NCBI RefSeq assembly: GCF_007997215.1
Contig: NZ_VORW01000020.1
Coordinates: 17,815 to 81,814, forward strand
Length of the DNA stretch: 64,000 nt
Direction: 5' to 3'
Source: Algoriphagus aquimarinus
Lineage (GTDB): Bacteria > Bacteroidota > Bacteroidia > Cytophagales > Cyclobacteriaceae
The notes beneath the pieces were generated by a model, which saw only the letters and a list, made by a program, of their open reading frames with translations, was not told the origin of the DNA and ran no database searches. The stretch's first letter is position 1, and each line of letters begins with the position of its first letter. The position numbers and the translations under genes were made by a program. Shown here piece after piece: positions 41,156 to 51,600 of this stretch.

Positions 41156-41233
41156 TTGAGGTTTGTTAATTCCTCACAAAGAACTAGTGCTTTTGTACTA
41201 TTTTACGGTATAAAAATACCGATAATGGTATAA

Positions 41234-42040
41234 TCAGACTTTTATTTTGGATCTATACTCTAGAGGAGTCAGGTTAGTCTGTTGCTTGAAGAACTTGACG
41301 AAATTTGATGAGTCTGAAAAATTCAACGAATAAGCAATTTCTGTTACCTGATTACTGGTGTGTGTAAGTGAGTTTTTAGCCTCTATTAAAATTCGTTCTT
41401 TGATGACTTCCCGTGCATTAGTATGAAGGGTAGTTTTGCAAATGGTGTTGAGCTTTCTCACTGAGATTTTCATCCTATCTGCATATTCTTGAACATTCTT
41501 CAAATGCGCATAATGCTCGTTTATTAGTCGTTTGAAAAGTGCCAGTTGGTCAATGACTGTAGAATCTAATTTTGGGGCGGAAAAGGGGAGGTTTAGAGTG
41601 CTGAGGATAAGTAGATTGAGATGAGCTGCAAGCACATCTAGAGAACTTCCTCTTTTATATTCTCTTTGAAAAGCCTCTAAAAGTGTAAATATCTGCTCTT
41701 CTGAGTCGACTATTTCAAAAGTCTTAGTCAATTGAAAGAGGCTATTGATAGCATTGGGGTATTGGGCCAGGACTTCTTCTTTGAAAAGAATAACATATCC
41801 ATCAGGGATCTTACTGAAATCCCAGCAATGCACCTCGCTAAGTCCGAGGTAATAGCCCGTATTAGGGGTCACATCAAATTTTTCATCACCTATTGTATGA
41901 AATCCAGCTCCTTTTGAAAGAAAAATCAATTCATGATAGCCCGCGTGTCTATGAGGAACGGTTGGTTTGATGACTGGTTTCATCCGAGAGACTTTTAAAA
42001 GAATCTCACTTTCAAGCTTTGACTTTACTCCAATTGACAT
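41234..42040 (-). CDS. AraC-family transcriptional regulator
   Basis: This 268-residue protein has a cupin-like sensor at about 20-110 (VPHRHAGYHELIFLSKGAGF, YYLGLSEVHCWDFSKIPDGY). A C-terminal AraC double helix-turn-helix lies at about 175-265 (YADRMKISVRKLNTICK, VTEIAYSLNFSDSSNFVKFF, KQQTNLTPLEYRSKI). It probably responds to a small molecule and acts on the neighbouring TonB receptor. Complete. Confidence 0.93.
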   Translation of the reverse strand: MSIGVKSKLESEILLKVSRMKPVIKPTVPHRHAGYHELIFLSKGAGFHTIGDEKFDVTPNTGYYLGLSEVHCWDFSKIPDGYVILFKEEVLAQYPNAINSLFQLTKTFEIVDSEEQIFTLLEAFQREYKRGSSLDVLAAHLNLLILSTLNLPFSAPKLDSTVIDQLALFKRLINEHYAHLKNVQEYADRMKISVRKLNTICKTTLHTNAREVIKERILIEAKNSLTHTSNQVTEIAYSLNFSDSSNFVKFFKQQTNLTPLEYRSKIKV

Positions 42041-42462
42041 GTCGATTTGGTAAACAGGGGTTGTTTGTGTGCAAAAATTGTAAAAAAGCCATAGATATAG
42101 ATTGCCTTTTATTTAAAAGGCAGTGGAAAAGCGAGTATGGAAGAAAATAAATATTTTTTATAAGGTTTAAAGTCCATTTATAAAAAAATAGAAGAAGCTG
42201 ATCTTCGTGTTTTCAAATGGCTATTAGATAGTTGTAAGGTGTTATATGCCTCAATTTATGCTGAAAATGGCGTTTATTAGGAAATAAGCTTGGTTAAAAA
42301 TAGTTTTCATCTCTTTTTGGATTGAGTCTGAATAGGGAAATTAGAAGGTTTGGAAAGAAATAATTTTGTTATTTTATGGGTAGAGGGATTGAGTTGTGTG
42401 AATACTACAAATCGATCTTTCTTTTTGAAATTGAATCAGATCAATAAAGTAAATTCTATCTC
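42041..42462. other. Divergent intergenic region between the AraC regulator and the chimeric oxidoreductase
   Basis: No gene is seen. A perfect hairpin TGCCTTTT-ATTT-AAAAGGCA lies at 42103-42122, about 60 bp upstream of the AraC start, and could be an operator or leader hairpin. The remainder is AT-rich without recognised features. Confidence 0.4.
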
Positions 42463-44016
42463 ATGAGTTTTCAAATCAAAAATTCCGGTGAAGCCTACGA
42501 TGGTATAATTGTTGGTTCTGGGGCTGGGGGAGGTATGGCCTCCAAAATTCTATCCGAGGCAGGTCTTTCCGTAGCTGTTTTAGAAGCAGGAGACGATGTT
42601 GATAAGGCTATTGGAGGCGGGGATATTGATGGTGAACCTTATACCCGAAAGAAGGATACAGAGTTCGATTGGTTCTTTTCAAGAAGAAAGTTTCTAGCGA
42701 CTACTGCAGCATTAATTGCTTCTCCCTTATTGTTGAATATTCCTGCCTTCGCAGGTAATTCAGATAAAAAGCTCAGACATGTTTGTGTCGGCGTGGGAGG
42801 AATGGGCGGACATGATCTGCAGCGTTTTATTGCTCATCCAGATGTCGAAATTATTGCTATTTGCGATGTGGATGAAGAAAGGTTGCAAAAAGCAGCCGAA
42901 TTGGTTCCTAATGCCCGCAAATACAGTGATTGGAGGATTTTGCTAAAAGAAGAATCCGATAATTTTGACTCGATAAATGTCAGTATTCCTGATCACAACC
43001 ATTTCGCTGTGTCTATCAGTGCAATCAAAATGGGAAAGCATGTCTATTGCCAAAAGCCCATGTGCCATGACGTGTCCGAAATTAGGAAATTGACCAATGC
43101 AGCAATAAAAGCTGGAATCGTAAGCCAATTGGGAACTCAACATGCTTCTGGAAAAGGTGATCGTACAGCTGTCCAATGGATAAAAGAAGGTCATATCGGA
43201 AAAATTAAAAGAGTTTACCTCTGTTCAAACAGACCTGGTGCAACGGAAGCCTATAGGTTTCCAGGACCTCGTCCAGTAGACGGGCAAGATCCGCCTTCAG
43301 AATTAAATTGGGATCTTTGGACAGGCACAGCACCACTTCGGCCTTATAATCCGGCTATTTATCATCCTACGAAATGGAGAGCTTGGCAAGACTTTGGTAC
43401 AGGATGGTCTGGAGATATCGGGTGCCATATTTTTGATGCAGTCTGGAAAGGGTTAGGGCTCCAATCACCGATTTCTGTTCAAGCCAGAGTTCAAGAATCT
43501 TGGGAAAATTCTCCCGAAAGAAGAGCCGATACCTGGCCACAGAGTAATCATTTGACCTGGGTATTTCCTGGAAATGAAATGACCGAGTCGGAACAACTAA
43601 CTGTTGAATGGTTTGATGGAGAATTCTACCCTCCTGAGGAAGTCAGGGCTTTATTTTCAGTGGAAAATTACCCTGCTGAATCGGCTATGCTGGTCGGGAC
43701 CGAAGGAGCTTTATTGATTCCACATACAAAATTGCCTGTCCTCTTGCCAGAAAGTAAATTCCAGCAAGTGCAATATCCGGAATTGGAGGAACGAGATCAT
43801 TACCATCACTTTGTGGATGCATGTCTAGGCAAAACAAAAACCGAAAGTCACTTTGCACAATCTGGACCCATGACGGAGGCTATTATTCTGGGTACTGTTG
43901 CCATCAGAGAGCCTCAAAAAGTCCTTAACTGGGACGCAAAAAAGATGAAAATTTCGAATCACCCAGAAGCAGAGAAATACTTGAGCCGCAAATACAGAAA
44001 AGAATGGGAAGTTTAA
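42463..44016 (+). CDS. Chimera: shortened GMC-oxidoreductase N-terminus fused to a Tat-type Gfo/Idh/MocA oxidoreductase
   Basis: In this 517-residue protein, residues 1-71 copy the start of the GMC oxidoreductase encoded at 44110 (IIVGSGAGGGMASKILSEAG), but about 30 residues between EAGDD and KAIGG are missing. At EFDWF the sequence switches to a Gfo/Idh/MocA protein whose own Tat signal is still visible at 73-95 (SRRKFLATTAALIASPLLLN). The Rossmann motif VGVGGMGGHDL and the family motif KHVYCQKPMCHDVSEIRKLT follow, with a complete C-terminal domain. Normal relatives start at the Tat signal, so the twin arginines are now about 74 residues from the N-terminus, which probably spoils export. The FAD domain is a fragment. 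The frame is intact, so it may be expressed. Confidence 0.85.
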   Translation: MSFQIKNSGEAYDGIIVGSGAGGGMASKILSEAGLSVAVLEAGDDVDKAIGGGDIDGEPYTRKKDTEFDWFFSRRKFLATTAALIASPLLLNIPAFAGNSDKKLRHVCVGVGGMGGHDLQRFIAHPDVEIIAICDVDEERLQKAAELVPNARKYSDWRILLKEESDNFDSINVSIPDHNHFAVSISAIKMGKHVYCQKPMCHDVSEIRKLTNAAIKAGIVSQLGTQHASGKGDRTAVQWIKEGHIGKIKRVYLCSNRPGATEAYRFPGPRPVDGQDPPSELNWDLWTGTAPLRPYNPAIYHPTKWRAWQDFGTGWSGDIGCHIFDAVWKGLGLQSPISVQARVQESWENSPERRADTWPQSNHLTWVFPGNEMTESEQLTVEWFDGEFYPPEEVRALFSVENYPAESAMLVGTEGALLIPHTKLPVLLPESKFQQVQYPELEERDHYHHFVDACLGKTKTESHFAQSGPMTEAIILGTVAIREPQKVLNWDAKKMKISNHPEAEKYLSRKYRKEWEV

Positions 44017-44109
44017 GGAATATAAAAACAGTAAGCTTTTGATAGTAATTAGTATTCCGTTAGGATATTTCTCTGAGGAATTATTAAAATCATATAAAAT
44101 TATTAAAAC

Positions 44110-45852
44110 ATGAGTTTTCAAATAAAACCAAGTGGGGACTCTTACGATGTCATTATCGTGGGTTCTGGAGCTGGGGGAGGTATGGCCTCCAAAATTCTAT
44201 CCGAGGCAGGTCTTTCCGTAGCTGTTGTAGAAGCAGGTGGTGATTTTGACCCCGCCAAGGAGGAAGATCGCACACAACTTAGACCACCATGGGAATCTCC
44301 AAGAAGAGGCGCAGGCACACAAATCCGTCCATTTGGAGATTTTGATGCTGCTATTGGTGGCTGGGATATCGATGGAGAACCCTATACCCGAAAGAATGGA
44401 ACTGAGTTCGATTGGTTTCGATCTAGAATGGTCGGTGGAAGAACAAATCACTGGGGAAGAATCTCGCTAAGATTTGGGCCTAATGATTTCAAACGTGCCA
44501 GCATTGATGGACTAGGGCATAACTGGCCTATCGGGTATGATGATTTGAAACCATACTATGATAAGGTTGATAAGTTGATTGGTGTTTTTGGCACTAAAGA
44601 AGGTATATATAATGAGCCTGATGGATTTTTCCTTCCTCCTCCAAAGCCTCGACTGCATGAGCTTTACATGAAAAAAGGCGCGGATAAAATGGGTATTCCT
44701 ATGATTCCTTCGCGTCTATCTATGCTCACCCGTCCTATCAGCAAAGAAAGAGGCGTTTGCTTCTTTTGTAGTCAGTGTAATAGGGCTTGTCAGGTTTATG
44801 CGGATTTCTCTGCTGGTACTTGCCTGGTTCATCCAGCTATGAAAAAAGGTAAAGTAGATCTTTACACGCATTCCATGGTAAGAAAAGTAACTACTGACGA
44901 AAGCGGTAAAGCCACAGGTGTTTCTTTTGTGAGCAAAGTGGATATGAAAGAATACAAACTCAAATCCAGAGTGGTTGTCCTAGGTGCATCAGCTTGTGAG
45001 TCTGCTAGAATCATGATGAACTCTAAGTCAAAATCTCATCCAGATGGTATCGGAAATAGCTCAGGCATGGTAGGTAGATACCTACATGATTCCACGGGAA
45101 CGGATCGCATGGCGATTATGCCAAGTATGATGGATCGTGAGCGCTACAATGAAGATGGTGTAGGTGGTTTGCACATGTACACACCATGGTGGGGTGATAA
45201 TAAGAAATTGAATTTCGCCAGAGGATACCATATCGAATACTGGGGAGGAATGGGCCAGCCAGCCTACGGAACCGGTGGAAGTATGGATTCGATGAGAAAA
45301 TATATCACAGATGAATTTGGTGCGCCAAGTCCAAATGGTGGCTACGGAACTGGTCTGAAAAAAGACATCAGAAAAATCTACGGTTCTACTATGGGTATGT
45401 CGGGCAGAGGTGAAAGTGTACCTATGTATGACAACTACTGTGAAATCGATCCAAATACAGTAGATAAATTCGGTATTCCGGTACTTAGATTTAATTACAA
45501 CTGGACTGATCAGGAAGTAAATCAGGCGAAACACATGCATGATACTTTTGAAGAAATCTTGACTGAATCAGGCGGAATTTTGCTTGGGTCAAAGCCAGGA
45601 CCTGAGACCAAATATGGTCTTTTGGCACCAGGAAGAATCATACACGAAGTAGGAACTACCCGAATGGGAGACAATCCTGCTACTTCAGTATTGAATTCAA
45701 ATTGCCAAGCGCATGATTGCGATAACCTATTCGTAGTAGATGCTGGGCCTTTTGTGTCTCAAGCTGATAAAAATCCAACTTGGACCATTTTGGCCTTGGC
45801 TTGGAGAACTTCCGATTACATTGTTTCTGAATTGAATAAGAAAAATATCTAA
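44110..45852 (+). CDS. GMC-family oxidoreductase
   Basis: This 580-residue protein has the FAD-binding GSGAGGG near residue 18. The mid-region (GGRTNHWGRISLRFGPNDF) and the C-terminal GMC segment (GTTRMGDNPATSVLNSNCQA, NLFVVDAGPFVSQADKNPTW) are clear. A cysteine cluster starts at Cys217 (CFFCSQCNRACQVY), seen in many Bacteroidota members. With the gluconate-dehydrogenase subunit 3-like partner four bases downstream it should form a sugar or sugar-acid dehydrogenase feeding the respiratory chain. The first 60 codons share a 57-base identical run with the upstream chimera. Confidence 0.92.
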   Translation: MSFQIKPSGDSYDVIIVGSGAGGGMASKILSEAGLSVAVVEAGGDFDPAKEEDRTQLRPPWESPRRGAGTQIRPFGDFDAAIGGWDIDGEPYTRKNGTEFDWFRSRMVGGRTNHWGRISLRFGPNDFKRASIDGLGHNWPIGYDDLKPYYDKVDKLIGVFGTKEGIYNEPDGFFLPPPKPRLHELYMKKGADKMGIPMIPSRLSMLTRPISKERGVCFFCSQCNRACQVYADFSAGTCLVHPAMKKGKVDLYTHSMVRKVTTDESGKATGVSFVSKVDMKEYKLKSRVVVLGASACESARIMMNSKSKSHPDGIGNSSGMVGRYLHDSTGTDRMAIMPSMMDRERYNEDGVGGLHMYTPWWGDNKKLNFARGYHIEYWGGMGQPAYGTGGSMDSMRKYITDEFGAPSPNGGYGTGLKKDIRKIYGSTMGMSGRGESVPMYDNYCEIDPNTVDKFGIPVLRFNYNWTDQEVNQAKHMHDTFEEILTESGGILLGSKPGPETKYGLLAPGRIIHEVGTTRMGDNPATSVLNSNCQAHDCDNLFVVDAGPFVSQADKNPTWTILALAWRTSDYIVSELNKKNI

Positions 45853-45855
45853 ACC

Positions 45856-46563
45856 ATGAACAGAAGAGAAAATCTTAAATTACTCTTTACCGGCTCAGTC
45901 GGTACAGGTTTATTATTGACAGGCTGTTCACCAGAGCAGAAAGCTTTACCTGCCAAGGATGTACTATCTGGCGGTACCATCGGTGGAAGAACTGTAGAAG
46001 AAAAGCAACGCGATCAAGCCTTGCTTTCAGACACATTCTTCACAGATGACGAACGCAAGAAGCTAAGTACTTTGGTAGATATCATTATGCCAAAAGATGA
46101 TGAGTCACCTGCAGCTACTGAACTAGGTGTAGTCGATTTCATGGAGTTTATGATGAAAGATCAGCCAAGTAACCAGACACGCATGCGTGGAGGGTTGATG
46201 TGGTTGGATTTTGAGGCGGATGAAAAATTCGGCAAATCATTCAATGAACTCAGTGAGTCAGAAGTAATCACTATAGTGGATGAAGTAGCTTGGCCTGATA
46301 AAGCACTGCCTGAATATGAAGGTGCTGTTCGCTGGTTCAATATGCTTCGCAATCTTACTTGCTCAGGTTATTTCTCTACCCCAGAAGGTTGGAAGTACAT
46401 GGGCTACGTAGGAAACACTCCAAATGCTTGGGACGGCGTGCCGCAGGAAGTAATGGACAAGCATGGCGTGAAACTGGAAGAAAAATACCTGCCGCTTTAT
46501 CTCAAGATGGAGGACCGTGGTACTATCATCGAATGGGATGATGATGCTAACATAATTGGGTAA
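45856..46563 (+). CDS. Gluconate 2-dehydrogenase subunit 3 family protein
   Basis: This 235-residue protein has a Tat/lipoprotein-type N-terminus (MNRRENLKLLFTGSVGTGLL, then LTGCSPEQ, Cys at about residue 24). The subunit 3 domain follows: DDERKKLSTLVDIIMPKDDE, SPAATELGVVDFMEFMMKDQ, MRGGLMWLDFEADEKFGKSF. Subunit 3 proteins escort or activate the flavoprotein subunit, here the GMC protein four bases upstream. A clear terminator follows. Confidence 0.92.
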   Translation: MNRRENLKLLFTGSVGTGLLLTGCSPEQKALPAKDVLSGGTIGGRTVEEKQRDQALLSDTFFTDDERKKLSTLVDIIMPKDDESPAATELGVVDFMEFMMKDQPSNQTRMRGGLMWLDFEADEKFGKSFNELSESEVITIVDEVAWPDKALPEYEGAVRWFNMLRNLTCSGYFSTPEGWKYMGYVGNTPNAWDGVPQEVMDKHGVKLEEKYLPLYLKMEDRGTIIEWDDDANIIG

Positions 46564-46590
46564 TTAATTAGTGCATATTTTCAATTTCAA

Positions 46591-46627
46591 AAAAAACCAA
46601 TGGGTGTAAGCTCATTGGTTTTTTTTA
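46591..46627 (+). terminator. Terminator of the GMC/subunit 3 operon
   Basis: AACCAATGGG and CTCATTGGTT pair (one G-U) over a six-base loop, followed by eight T. The site lies about 30 bp after the subunit 3 stop. Confidence 0.85.
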
Positions 46628-46811
46628 TTTACCCATAGGGGTACTTGGTTGTGCAGTGCAGAGCAGGAGACTCAAGCGATTTTTTATATTGTATTTATAG
46701 GTGTGAAGTTCATAGTAAGAAGGCCCGCAGAAATATTTTAGAATATTATGGGGTCATTTTACTGTTTGACTTACTCTTAATATTAGAAAGGAGAAGAAAT
46801 TCAGATTTTCA

Positions 46812-47447
46812 ATGAACAATAGCCCAAAAGAACAGTCTAATTGCACTTTTATCCCTGTTAAGCATCTGGAAACAATCAAAGTTTTTGAGAAAAAGTCTGA
46901 TTGTGACATATGGAATGCATTTAACAAGGGGGATGAAATGGCATTTAATTATTTGTACAGAACCTATGTGCACAAGCTTTTCCAGTTTGGTAGTCAGTAC
47001 TCCCGTGATTCCAGTTTGGTGAAAGATAGCATACAGAATCTCTTTATTTATCTGAGAAAAAAGAGAGGATCTCTTGGTGAAGTGACCAATATCAAAGGCT
47101 ATTTATTTAAATCTATCCAACGGGAAATAATAAGGAATATCAAATCAAATACCTCATTTGAGGGCTTTGAGGAAAATTTCCTGGAAAGCCATTTCCAGCT
47201 GGAAGTATCGCCAGAAGTCAGTTTTATTAAAAACGAATCAGAGGACGAGCGAAAAATTCAAGTACAGCAGGCCTTGAACCAGTTGACTACAAAGCAAAGA
47301 AAAGCCATACTTCTATTCTATGAAGAAGAGTTGAGCTACAAGGAAATTGCTGAAATCATGAACTTCAGTGAAGTGAAAACTGCCAGAAAATTGATCTATC
47401 GAGCCTTAGCAAGTCTCAAAAAATATATTAAACCAACGAGTTATTAA
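46812..47447 (+). CDS. ECF RNA polymerase sigma factor, PUL-type
   Basis: This 211-residue protein has sigma region 2 at about residues 35-110 (DIWNAFNKGDEMAFNYLYRT, LFIYLRKKRGSLGEVTN) and region 4 at about 155-205 (LNQLTTKQRKAILLFYEEEL, SYKEIAEIMNFSEVKTARKL). It is followed five bases later by a FecR anti-sigma gene and then SusC/SusD, the standard transenvelope ECF-sigma arrangement for glycan loci in Bacteroidota. Confidence 0.93.
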   Translation: MNNSPKEQSNCTFIPVKHLETIKVFEKKSDCDIWNAFNKGDEMAFNYLYRTYVHKLFQFGSQYSRDSSLVKDSIQNLFIYLRKKRGSLGEVTNIKGYLFKSIQREIIRNIKSNTSFEGFEENFLESHFQLEVSPEVSFIKNESEDERKIQVQQALNQLTTKQRKAILLFYEEELSYKEIAEIMNFSEVKTARKLIYRALASLKKYIKPTSY

Positions 47448-47451
47448 AGTA

Positions 47452-48498
47452 ATGTCTAACTACACAAATCATAAAAAATATGAGGACTACGAGTTCGAAG
47501 ATTTTCTCTCTGATGAGTTTTTCGTACAGTGGGTAAAATCCCATAGCGAGAACAATTTGCATTTTTGGGAGAAGTGGTTGATTTCAAATCCTCAGAAAAG
47601 AGAGATGGTGACAGAGGCGGCTAGTTTTGTCAGGTCTATTCAATACAAGGAGAATTTTGAGTTTACTGATGAAGCATATATCGAGGTCTTCGAGAATATT
47701 TTGAAAGTGGACTTAGAGACTCCAAGTATAAGTTCTACTCATTCTAAGAAAGAGGTGTGGTATTCTTTTTTTTCGGTTCGTAGGGTTGCGGCTATTTTAT
47801 TGATTGGTTTTTCGTGCTGGGCCCTATTTGAGACTCAAAATTTTTCAGAATCAGAGAAAGCTCCGATTGAATGGATTACCAAGGTGAATGAAGCGGGGAA
47901 GAAAACTGTCATCCATTTGAATGACGGCACAGTTATTCATCTCAATTCGAACTCCAAGATATCGTATCCAAAGACGTTTACGGATTCTATTCGTGTGATT
48001 TCTATGGAAGGAGAGGCCTTTTTTGATGTAGAGAAAGAAACCCGACCATTCATAGTAGAAGTGAACGACGCGAAAGTAGAGGTATTAGGCACGAGCTTCA
48101 ATGTCAACAGCGTAGTGGAGGGAAAGCTAGAAGTAGCTCTGGTATCAGGCAAGGTGAAAGTTAACGACAAGCTAGGAAATCAAGTAATGCTGGATCCTAT
48201 GGAGATGATTGTGCTGGAGGATAACGGGAAAATATACAAGCAGGATTTTGATGTAAGATCGGTCACTGGCTGGAAGGATAAGTACTTAGTCTTTACCGAC
48301 GATGACTTCGATACAGTGGTGCGGAAAATTAAAAATTGGTACGGAGTAGAGATCAGCACATCTGGCAAATTCAATACTCAGTGGGCTTATACAGGTCAGT
48401 ACTTTGATGAGTCTTTGGAGAATGTCTTGGAAGGAATCGCTCAGACGTCAAAAATCAAATATAAAATCAAAGGTAAAGAAGTACAAATAACTCATTAA
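47452..48498 (+). CDS. FecR-family anti-sigma factor
   Basis: This 348-residue protein has a cytoplasmic N-terminal domain, one membrane helix (VRRVAAILLIGFSCWALF, about residues 105-122) and the periplasmic FecR domain (KTVIHLNDGTVIHLNSNSKI, SMEGEAFFDVEKETRPFIVE, VEVLGTSFNV). A C-terminal DUF4974-like part follows (TDDDFDTVVRKIKNWYGVEI). It should relay substrate binding at the SusC-like receptor to the adjacent sigma factor. Confidence 0.93.
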   Translation: MSNYTNHKKYEDYEFEDFLSDEFFVQWVKSHSENNLHFWEKWLISNPQKREMVTEAASFVRSIQYKENFEFTDEAYIEVFENILKVDLETPSISSTHSKKEVWYSFFSVRRVAAILLIGFSCWALFETQNFSESEKAPIEWITKVNEAGKKTVIHLNDGTVIHLNSNSKISYPKTFTDSIRVISMEGEAFFDVEKETRPFIVEVNDAKVEVLGTSFNVNSVVEGKLEVALVSGKVKVNDKLGNQVMLDPMEMIVLEDNGKIYKQDFDVRSVTGWKDKYLVFTDDDFDTVVRKIKNWYGVEISTSGKFNTQWAYTGQYFDESLENVLEGIAQTSKIKYKIKGKEVQITH

Positions 48499-48539
48499 CC
48501 CAAAAGCAACCATGGATATGATACACAGTCCTTAAAAAA

Positions 48540-48617
48540 AGGCAGAAGAAATTCTGGGGAGAATTCCTATCTGCCTAATTCAACTTGCCTGTAGTAGCGC
48601 TAACCATTTCAGGCAAA
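48540..48617 (+). promoter_or_regulatory. Two hairpins in the FecR-SusC leader
   Basis: First, AGGCAGA/TCTGCCT encloses an inner stem ATTCT-GGGG-AGAAT (48540-48576). Second, TTGCCTG pairs with CAGGCAA across 19 bases (48585-48617). They lie 40-115 bp upstream of the SusC start. They could be a weak terminator after fecR or a leader structure regulating susC; the sequence alone does not decide. Confidence 0.4.
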
Positions 48618-48654
48618 AATTCAAGCGAATCATCACTTAAACCATTACAATAGT

Positions 48655-51600
48655 ATGAAAAAAAATATACGTGGACAACTCATTATGTTATCTAAAAGAT
48701 TACTCTACGGGTTTATTCTTCAGCTGATTTTCTGCACAGTTTTGCTCGCTAATACCGGCAATGCTCAGCGAAAAAACATCGAAAAGATAAGGGTAGGGAT
48801 GAGTGTAGAAAGCACTCCACTTGATAAAGTATTTAAGGATATAGAGAAGCAGACTGGTTTAGCTTTTACATATAATACTGGAAATGTGGATGTAAAGCAG
48901 AAAGTTGATCTAGATGTTCAAAACAAAACTGTTTATGATCTTTTATTAGATTTGAACAAAGATACTGGGCTTAGATTTATTCAGATCAATGACAATATCC
49001 ATGTTAAGGCCTATCAAGCTGGAATTAGTCAGGGAGTAAGCATCGAGGAAGCAATTTCAAAGGATGTGTCAGGGAAAGTAGTAGATGAGACTGGGCAACC
49101 AATACCAGGAGTTACCATAATCGTGGAAGGAACAACTAGAGGATTGGTTACTGGCCTTGATGGTGATTATACCATTTCCGTGGAAGAAGGTGATGTTTTG
49201 GTCTTTTCTTTTATTGGGTTTAAAGACGAAAGAGTCAGTATTCTGAATCAAACAACTCTAAATATTACGATGATTGAGGATGAAAAATCACTCGATGAAA
49301 TAGTGGTAGTAGGATATGGTGAGCAGAAAAAAGTGAATACCACTGGAGCTATTTCTACAGTTAAGTACGATGATGAGTTAAATAATAGACCAATTACTAA
49401 TGCTTCCCAAGCTTTAGGTGGAACCGCCTCAGGAGTTTGGGTAAGTCAAAATTCTGGAAAGCCAGGAGATGATGGTGCTCAAATTAGAGTAAGGGGATGG
49501 GGTACGCTTAACAATTCTAATCCACTTATAATTATTGATGGAGTTGAAGGTGATTTTAGTCAGATAAATCCTGCTGATATTGAAAGCATGACTGTATTAA
49601 AAGATGCTGCTAGTGCTGCGATTTATGGTTCAAAAGCTGCAAATGGAGTTGTCTTGGTGACGACAAAAATGGGTAAGAATAATGAGAAAATGCAGGTTTC
49701 TCTAAACTCGTATTATGGCATCCAGTCCTTAGGAAGGAAATACAACCTAATCAACAACAGTGCTGCTCACATGGAGCTAAGCAATCAGGCTTTGATGAAT
49801 GATGGCTCTAGTCCGCTTTTTTCTGATGCATTAATCAATGCTTTCAGAAATGGGACAGATAAATACAAATATCCAAATACTGACTGGTTTCAAGAACTGT
49901 TTCAGTCAGCGCCTATTCAACAGCATAATATCTCAATTACAGGAGGATCCAAAAATGTTTCATCGTACTTGTCTTTAAATTTTTTGGATCAAGATGGCAT
50001 GGTCGCAAATACTAAATCAAACCGATATGCGATCAGGGCAAATGTAGAGTCAAAAGTGAATAAGTGGCTTACTGTAAGTGGAAGGCTGAATTATTTAACG
50101 AGAAAGTCTGAAGAGCCATATGCTGATGTTACATATGGATCTCTAGGTAGAGTTTTTGAAATGCTGGGTGGTGCAGCTCCTTACATAGCTCCGTATACGA
50201 GTGATGGTAGATTTGGCTCGGTTCAGGCTATTTCTGGAAATGGGAGTTTATTGTATGATAATAGGAATCCTCTAATAGATGCTGCAAATGGTAAGACACT
50301 TACTGAAGAACATATAATTACTGTTAATACTTCAGCAGAAATTAGGTTTTCTGATTATTTATCCTGGAGAACAACGTTTGCTACAAACGTTAATTTTAAT
50401 ATAATTGATCGCTATAATGGTAGTGTTTTTGGATATACTGATACAGGTATAGAAACAATTACAAAAAACTATAATCGTGAAGGTTTAGAGATAAATAGAA
50501 GTAATCTTATTGGTGTTCATAATAATTTATATTCAACACTAAATTTCAATAGGACATTAAATGATATTCATAATTTTTCAGCTATTGCTGGTATGCAAGT
50601 CGAGACAAATCGAATAAGAAATACCTATGCTAGAAGATCGCTTCCTCCTAAGGAAGGTCTCACACAAGTTGATGCTGGTACCTCGGGAATTCAATCAAAT
50701 GGTAATTTGAATAGTTTTAAAATGCTGTCTTATTTCGGTAGGATTAATTATTCTTTAAGTGAAAAGTATTTGTTTGAAGCTAATCTTCGTGCAGATGGCT
50801 CTTCTCGATTCAAGGAAGGAAATCGTTGGGGAGTTTTTCCGGGGTTTTCTGCCGGTTGGAGAATAATTGATGAGGGATTTATGGCCGACCAGTCCGTGCT
50901 TTCAAATTTGAAGCTTAGAGCTTCTTGGGGTAAGTTGGGTAATCAGAATATTTCTAATTATTGGCCTTATTTAACGGTAATTGCTCAGAATAATAACCTT
51001 AGCTATAATTATGGTGGATTGTTTGCTGCTGGGGCAGCCGTTACTTCTTTAGTGGATGATAACATTACTTGGGAAACAACAGCGACTTTAGATTTTGGTC
51101 TGGAACTTGGTTTTATGGATGATCAAATCACGGTTGAAGCAGATTATTTCAAAAAGAAGACCGAAAATATTATTGTTCAACTTCCTGTACCAAGCCTTTT
51201 AGGAGGTCTTACCCCTCCTTTCGAAAATCTTGGAGAAATGTCAAATGAAGGGTTCGAATTTATTTTTAACTACAATAATTTCAAGTTTAACAGAGATCAA
51301 CTTGGCTTTAATGTTGGCTTTAATTTTACTTATATCAAAAATGAAGTAACAAAATTTTCCGGAGGGAAATCGCCAGACCAATTGTATTTGATTCGAGAAG
51401 GCTACGCTTTTAGAACACTATATGGATATAACGCAATAGGTATTTATCAATCAGATTCTGAAGCATTGGAACATATGTTTGATAATGGATTCAAACCAAA
51501 GGCTGGTAATTTGAAATTTGAAGACGTTAATGGTGATGGTAAGCTAAGTTTCGAGGATAAAAAAAGCCTTGGAAATACAATTCCAAAAGTGACTTTTGGG

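Noticed and set aside
45082..45540. 152-codon antisense frame in the GMC gene
   Set aside because: Shadow of a well-conserved gene, His/Thr-rich composition typical of antisense reading.
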